A DNA stretch of 42,916 nt from Candidatus Cloacimonadota bacterium (GTDB taxonomy: Bacteria > Cloacimonadota > Cloacimonadia > JGIOTU-2). The notes beneath the pieces were generated by a model. The model worked only from the letters and a program-made list of their open reading frames with translations, was not told the origin of the DNA and made no database searches. The translations under genes were made by a program, and so were the position numbers. The DNA is taken from contig JAUWPE010000006.1 in NCBI GenBank assembly GCA_030611765.1, forward strand, positions 1 through 42,916, given 5' to 3'. Below are positions 38,376 to 42,916 of the stretch, one piece after another; the first letter of the stretch is position 1, and every line of letters begins with the position of its first letter.

Positions 38376-39443
38376 TTATTTCTGTGCCAAAATTTCATTA
38401 ACAATTATTTGAGCGGCATTTCCAGAGCCGAATAAATTATATGAAAATTTAATCTTTCTATCTTTCATAAGATTATAAGCATCGATAATATTATCTGTAT
38501 TAGTGCCAGCTACAACATTGCATCCATATTTTACTAACTCAGTCCATTCTGTTTCATCTCGAATAGTAACACAGGGCTTTTCAAAAAAATATGCTTCTTT
38601 TTGAAGCCCTCCACTATCAGTAATAACAAGAGAACAATGTTTTATTAAATAAAGCATCTGTAAATATCCAACTGGATCGATTAACTTAATATTACTCTCT
38701 TGTGAAGTTGAATACAACTCTATAAATTGATTTCTTGTTCTAGGATGTATTGGAATAATGATTGGGATTTCTTTTGAAATAATTTCAAGTGCATTACAAA
38801 TTGACTTTAGTCTTTCTCCGTCCACTGTATTCTCTTCTCGATGAATTGTGGTTAGAATATATTGAGATGGAATATCTTCGAATGGCTTTTTTGCTTTTTT
38901 ACTATAAAACAGAGCTGCATCTAACATTACATCCCCTGGAAAAACAATTTTACAACCCAGTTTTTCAAATCCTTCATTAGCAAGATTGTCTATTGCGATC
39001 TGAGTTGGGCAAAAGAGAATATCACTAATTCTATCAGTTAAGATTCTGTTGATTTCTTCTGGCATAAACATATTAAATGAGCGCAGCCCTGCTTCAATAT
39101 GAGCAACTTTCAGGTGCAATTTTTTTGCAGCGAGAGAGCCAGCAAGCGTAGAATTTGTATCACCATATACTATTACCCAATCAGGTTTTTCAACAATCAG
39201 CACTTTTTCAATTTCCTCAAGCATTCTACCAGTCATCGCACCATGTCTTAAGCTATTAATTCCTAAATTATAATCAGGTTCAGGAATTTTCATTTGATCG
39301 AAAAAGATATTGCTCATATTTGCATCGAAGTGCTGTCCGGTATGAACGATTACTTCCTTTAAATGATTTTTTCGAATTTCTCTACTAACTGGTGAAGCTT
39401 TAATAAATTGAGGACGAGCTCCGAGGATACTAAGTAGAATCAT
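38376..39443 (-). CDS. wecB: UDP-N-acetylglucosamine 2-epimerase (non-hydrolysing)
   Basis: LGARPQFIKASPVSREI, HTGQHFDANMSNIFF, VYGDTNSTLAGSLAAKKL, HIEAGLRSFN, TDSGGLQKEAYF. Confidence 0.96.
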   Translation of the reverse strand: MILLSILGARPQFIKASPVSREIRKNHLKEVIVHTGQHFDANMSNIFFDQMKIPEPDYNLGINSLRHGAMTGRMLEEIEKVLIVEKPDWVIVYGDTNSTLAGSLAAKKLHLKVAHIEAGLRSFNMFMPEEINRILTDRISDILFCPTQIAIDNLANEGFEKLGCKIVFPGDVMLDAALFYSKKAKKPFEDIPSQYILTTIHREENTVDGERLKSICNALEIISKEIPIIIPIHPRTRNQFIELYSTSQESNIKLIDPVGYLQMLYLIKHCSLVITDSGGLQKEAYFFEKPCVTIRDETEWTELVKYGCNVVAGTNTDNIIDAYNLMKDRKIKFSYNLFGSGNAAQIIVNEILAQK

Positions 39444-39461
39444 AGATCATTATTCCATTTG

Positions 39462-40592
39462 TTATCTAATATTATTCCATGTTGCTGATTGTTGACCGTG
39501 TAGAAATTTATAAAATGCAATTATGGCAGCATAATTCATTGCAACAAAATAAGCTGGAATTTTAAATATTCTGCCAAAACTTTTGAATCTTGATTCGTTT
39601 AGAATTTCTAGGAAACCTATTATATATAGGATAACTTGTCCTAAAAAAATAATTAAGAATAACTCGTTTCTAATTAACAAACCTGAAGTAATCAATATTG
39701 CCAGACAATAAATTGGAAATGTCCACCTGATCAATTTGTGTGACAATAGAAATAATCCCGCAGTGATATTCTTAAATACACCTAACTGTCGTTTCAAAAC
39801 AAACCATTCCTGACTGATAATTCTTATTTTTCTTTTAATCTCATCAGATGCTTTTTCTGAAACATTTTCAGTTACAATAGCAGTTGGAGCATATTTAATT
39901 TTGTATCCATATTTCAATGTATATAAAGTTCTTTCAAAATCATCTGCAGAAGCAGGATGGATTCTTTTAAATAATTCTCTCTTTATCAGAAAAAGAGAGC
40001 CATTAGCACATACGATTGAATATAAATTGCTTTCCAATCTTTTCAACCAACTTTCATATTTCCAGTATAAACCTTCACTGGAATCAGTAGTATGATTCTT
40101 TAATAATATTAATTGACCCGTTACCATTCCTATTTTTTCATCCGACAAAATTACTTTAACTAGTTCTTTTACAGACATGGGATGGAAAATAGAATTGGCA
40201 TCTGTTGATAAGACATAATCGCTTGTTATTAATGGTTCAACTAAATTGTGCCCACTTTGTTTCCCTTTTCTAGGTTTTTGGATAATTAGTTCAATATTAT
40301 TTTCTTTTGTATATTTGCTGACAATTTCATTTGTATTATCTGTTGAATCATCAGAAATAACAATCATTTCAATCTTATCTTTAGGATAATTGAGCGCCAA
40401 AAAAGAATGGATTTTTTTTTCTATCACATCCTCTTCATTATATGCTGGACAAAGAACAGTTATTGTTGGAAATTCTGTTAGCTTAACATTACTCTGTTGC
40501 TTTTTAAATATACTGATAAATTGCAAAATCATTCCATAAAAAAAGAGATGATAAATAATAAAAAAAAATGCTAACAAAAAAACAATTACCAT
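39462..40592 (-). CDS. Membrane-anchored glycosyltransferase family 2
   Basis: PTITVLCPAYNEEDVIEKKIHSFLALNYPKDKIEMIVISDDSTDNT; LSTDANSIF; C-terminal TM helices. Confidence 0.92.
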   Translation of the reverse strand: MVIVFLLAFFFIIYHLFFYGMILQFISIFKKQQSNVKLTEFPTITVLCPAYNEEDVIEKKIHSFLALNYPKDKIEMIVISDDSTDNTNEIVSKYTKENNIELIIQKPRKGKQSGHNLVEPLITSDYVLSTDANSIFHPMSVKELVKVILSDEKIGMVTGQLILLKNHTTDSSEGLYWKYESWLKRLESNLYSIVCANGSLFLIKRELFKRIHPASADDFERTLYTLKYGYKIKYAPTAIVTENVSEKASDEIKRKIRIISQEWFVLKRQLGVFKNITAGLFLLSHKLIRWTFPIYCLAILITSGLLIRNELFLIIFLGQVILYIIGFLEILNESRFKSFGRIFKIPAYFVAMNYAAIIAFYKFLHGQQSATWNNIR

Positions 40593-41686
40593 TACGATTC
40601 TTTTAATATTTTTTGATATACTGCAAAAAGTTTTTTTTCTTCATTATGCCAATTATATTTTTCTTCAACAGCTTTTCTTCCATTTTGTCCCATTTTCTTT
40701 GCTTCCTCTTTATTATCAAGAATATATTGAATGGCTTTTGCAATTTCTTTCGGATTTTCAGGATTTACTAGTATACCGCAATTGTTCTTTTGCACAATTT
40801 CTTGCCATAGAGGAAAATTTGAACAAATTACAGGAACAGATGCAGACATATATTCAAATAATTTATTAGGTTGAGAATTAATATGATTCGGTTCAGGTTC
40901 AAACAGAACTAATCCTGCATTTGATGATAATAAAATTTCTCTCATTTTTTCACGATTGATATAACCATATTCTTTGACTTTTTGCCATCCTTTTTTTTTA
41001 GATAAAACATCTCGATAATCAATTGGTTCATATCCCCCAGCCAAATGAAGCTCAGCATCAACAAATTCAAGTGATTTAATAATATTTGATAAACCTCTAA
41101 TTTCTGTAATATTACCAATATAACAAATCGTACTATCTTTCGGGTTGTTTTTACCCTTCAATTCATCAATAATGGGATAATTGTTTATATCAGTTGTATT
41201 TAGATTAAATTGAATGAATTTGTCCCGGATAAATGGAGTAGCTGTAATATTAAAATCAATTCGTTTAACAGTAAATTTTTCAATGATAGAATAAAAAGTT
41301 GCGATTATTTTTTTTATTATCTTGTTCATATAAGTCTTACTTTGAATATCAGAAACCACATCCTCATGAATGTCGTATATTAGTTTTGCTCGAGAAAACA
41401 TCTTCAAAAGAAGTAATGTAATTAACAATTCAGGATCGTGGATATGATAAATATCTGCTTTATATTTCAACGATACAATAAACATTAAAATTGGTGAAAA
41501 TAAAATACGAACAAAGCGATTTCTAAATTTCGGAAAAGGTATTATATGAACTCCATTTATACTTTCTTTTTTATAATGTTTTACTATTAAATAAACTTCA
41601 TATTTTTTTGCAAGACTCGAGCATTCTTTATAAAGAATACGAGTATCAATTGCAGGATGAACCGATGTCAAATGACATATTTTCAT
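40592..41686 (-). CDS. Glycosyltransferase family 4
   Basis: HIHDPELLITLLLLKMFSRAKLIYDIHED; QPNKLFEYMSASVPVICSNFPLWQEIV. Confidence 0.93.
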   Translation of the reverse strand: MKICHLTSVHPAIDTRILYKECSSLAKKYEVYLIVKHYKKESINGVHIIPFPKFRNRFVRILFSPILMFIVSLKYKADIYHIHDPELLITLLLLKMFSRAKLIYDIHEDVVSDIQSKTYMNKIIKKIIATFYSIIEKFTVKRIDFNITATPFIRDKFIQFNLNTTDINNYPIIDELKGKNNPKDSTICYIGNITEIRGLSNIIKSLEFVDAELHLAGGYEPIDYRDVLSKKKGWQKVKEYGYINREKMREILLSSNAGLVLFEPEPNHINSQPNKLFEYMSASVPVICSNFPLWQEIVQKNNCGILVNPENPKEIAKAIQYILDNKEEAKKMGQNGRKAVEEKYNWHNEEKKLFAVYQKILKES

Positions 41687-41692
41687 ATAAAT

Positions 41693-42916
41693 TTACTCTT
41701 TAAATAATGAAACATTATCATTTTTTATTATTGACTTTTTTAGCTTATTCAAAAGTAAAATATACCACCATAATGTACTGACAAAAAGTGAAAATGAAAA
41801 TGCAAATGCGCTTGCATTAATTCCATACTTAGGAACACCAATAATATTTAATATAATGTTTATCAAAAACATTATTGTAAAATTCAAATTTAACGTCTTT
41901 CTTTTAAAATAGATGATTATAAAATTATTCAAATACATTTTTAAAATAAAAAAGATTTGACCGATGAGGAGTATTACTAATGCCAATCGGCAATGTTCAT
42001 AATAAATTATACCATATAATTTCCCTATTATCAATTTAGCAAATATGAGTCCAATAATTAGAAGTACGAATCCAATTATTAATGATAAACTAAAAATAAT
42101 TTTAATATCCTTAACTCTAAAATCTTCAATATTTTTCCTTTGAGACATAAATGATAAAAGTATAGTCCTTACTTGCGCAAAAGGAAATGAAAGCATTTGT
42201 ATAATGCTGACTGCAGCAAAAAAATATGCAACTTGAGTTGGATTTTTGTAATATGAAATTATGTATCTACTTGATGCTAGTAAAGATAATTCCAATAAAG
42301 ACACAAATGCAAAAGTTGGTGAGTATTTATAAAATTCTTTCAAATACTTGATCTCAATTTTGCCCTTAAATATTTCTTTTGATTTCGGAAAGACAATTGC
42401 AGTAGCAATTATTGCAATTATAACATATCCCCAAAAAATTCCTATATCTTTCAAAAAGTAGTACATTGGAATTAACGCAAAGAACAGTATCGCAAAGATA
42501 GTATTATATAAAGCAATTTCAATAAATTTTAATTCAACACGTTTTAAAATTAATAAGCCTTCTCTCATCCCATAAAGAACGATGTAAATAAGCAAAGGAA
42601 TAATAAATATCTTATAAGTTGAACTAATTTTGAATAAATTGGAAACTTTGGGAAAAACAAAAAATATAGAAACAATAACTACTAATGAGATACATAAAAT
42701 TACTAATAGACCACTTTTTATTAAACTAACCTTTTCTGAATCTTTGTAAGATGAATGTTCTCTTAGGATAACCATATTCACGGAACCGGGAATTACAACG
42801 ATTGCGATATTCACAATAGTCATAAATAAGACAAAAGAACCAAAATTCTCAGAACCGAATTTATTAGCTATAAACGGATATAAGAATAATCTTTGAACGG
42901 CTACTAAAAGAAAGAT
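41693..42916 (-). CDS. Wzx-like polysaccharide flippase, 5' end outside the window
   Basis: Polytopic; reading frame stays open past the listed ATG to the window edge (…SFLLVAVQRLFLYPFIANKFGSENFGSFVLF-MTIV…). Confidence 0.85.
   Translation of the reverse strand: MFLLVAVQRLFLYPFIANKFGSENFGSFVLFMTIVNIAIVVIPGSVNMVILREHSSYKDSEKVSLIKSGLLVILCISLVVIVSIFFVFPKVSNLFKISSTYKIFIIPLLIYIVLYGMREGLLILKRVELKFIEIALYNTIFAILFFALIPMYYFLKDIGIFWGYVIIAIIATAIVFPKSKEIFKGKIEIKYLKEFYKYSPTFAFVSLLELSLLASSRYIISYYKNPTQVAYFFAAVSIIQMLSFPFAQVRTILLSFMSQRKNIEDFRVKDIKIIFSLSLIIGFVLLIIGLIFAKLIIGKLYGIIYYEHCRLALVILLIGQIFFILKMYLNNFIIIYFKRKTLNLNFTIMFLINIILNIIGVPKYGINASAFAFSFSLFVSTLWWYILLLNKLKKSIIKNDNVSLFKE

Noticed and set aside
40412-40420. 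T9 run inside the GT2 gene as another phase-variable tract
   Set aside because: A/T runs of this length are expected in AT-rich coding sequence (encodes KK in DVIEKKIHS); far weaker signal than the G10 tract.
1-42916. CRISPR arrays, tRNA/rRNA genes, phage or toxin-antitoxin modules
   Set aside because: No regularly spaced direct repeats, no recognisable tRNA/rRNA sequence, and no phage or TA gene families seen among the ORFs.

Overview
AT-rich bacterial chromosomal window, probably a Cloacimonadota/FCB-type lineage (inferred from gene content and a T9SS-like C-terminal domain; not proven). Plus-strand half (~0.85-13.4 kb): ribosome/tRNA-modification operon rpsP-KH-rimM-trmD-(TrmD-like methyltransferase)-rplS, a KtrB/KtrA K+ transporter followed by an orphan HAMP-PAS membrane protein, rluD, Xaa-Pro peptidase, coaD, M16 peptidase and adenine deaminase. 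Minus-strand half (~13.4-42.9 kb): REP-associated tyrosine transposase (RAYT), recG, a propeller surface protein, a glycan locus (WecA/MraY-like, several GTs, Wzx, polysaccharide deacetylase, radical SAM/SPASM), transketolase, rph, YihY, an ABC transporter, a complete IS630-family element, a phospholipase C-like protein, smpB, a sugar epimerase, wecB, two GTs and a second Wzx cut by the window edge. Main observations: (1) a RAYT gene next to recG; recG carries two identical 18-bp perfect palindromes, both read in frame as IRQLAD, and the RAYT gene carries a different 32-bp near-perfect palindrome in frame, suggesting coding-tolerant palindromic elements; (2) an IS630-family insertion that removed the start codon of an ABC-ATPase gene and supplies a new in-frame ATG from its terminal repeat, 1 nt after the transposase stop; the pre-insertion ATGA stop/start overlap can be rebuilt exactly; (3) an A8 slippery run joining the two transposase ORFs by -1 frameshift; (4) a G10 tract in the propeller protein gene, a candidate phase-variation site; (5) a 0.7-kb intergenic graveyard with inverted repeats, an IS-end remnant and a possible four-helix-bundle gene fossil. 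No tRNA, rRNA or CRISPR array was seen.
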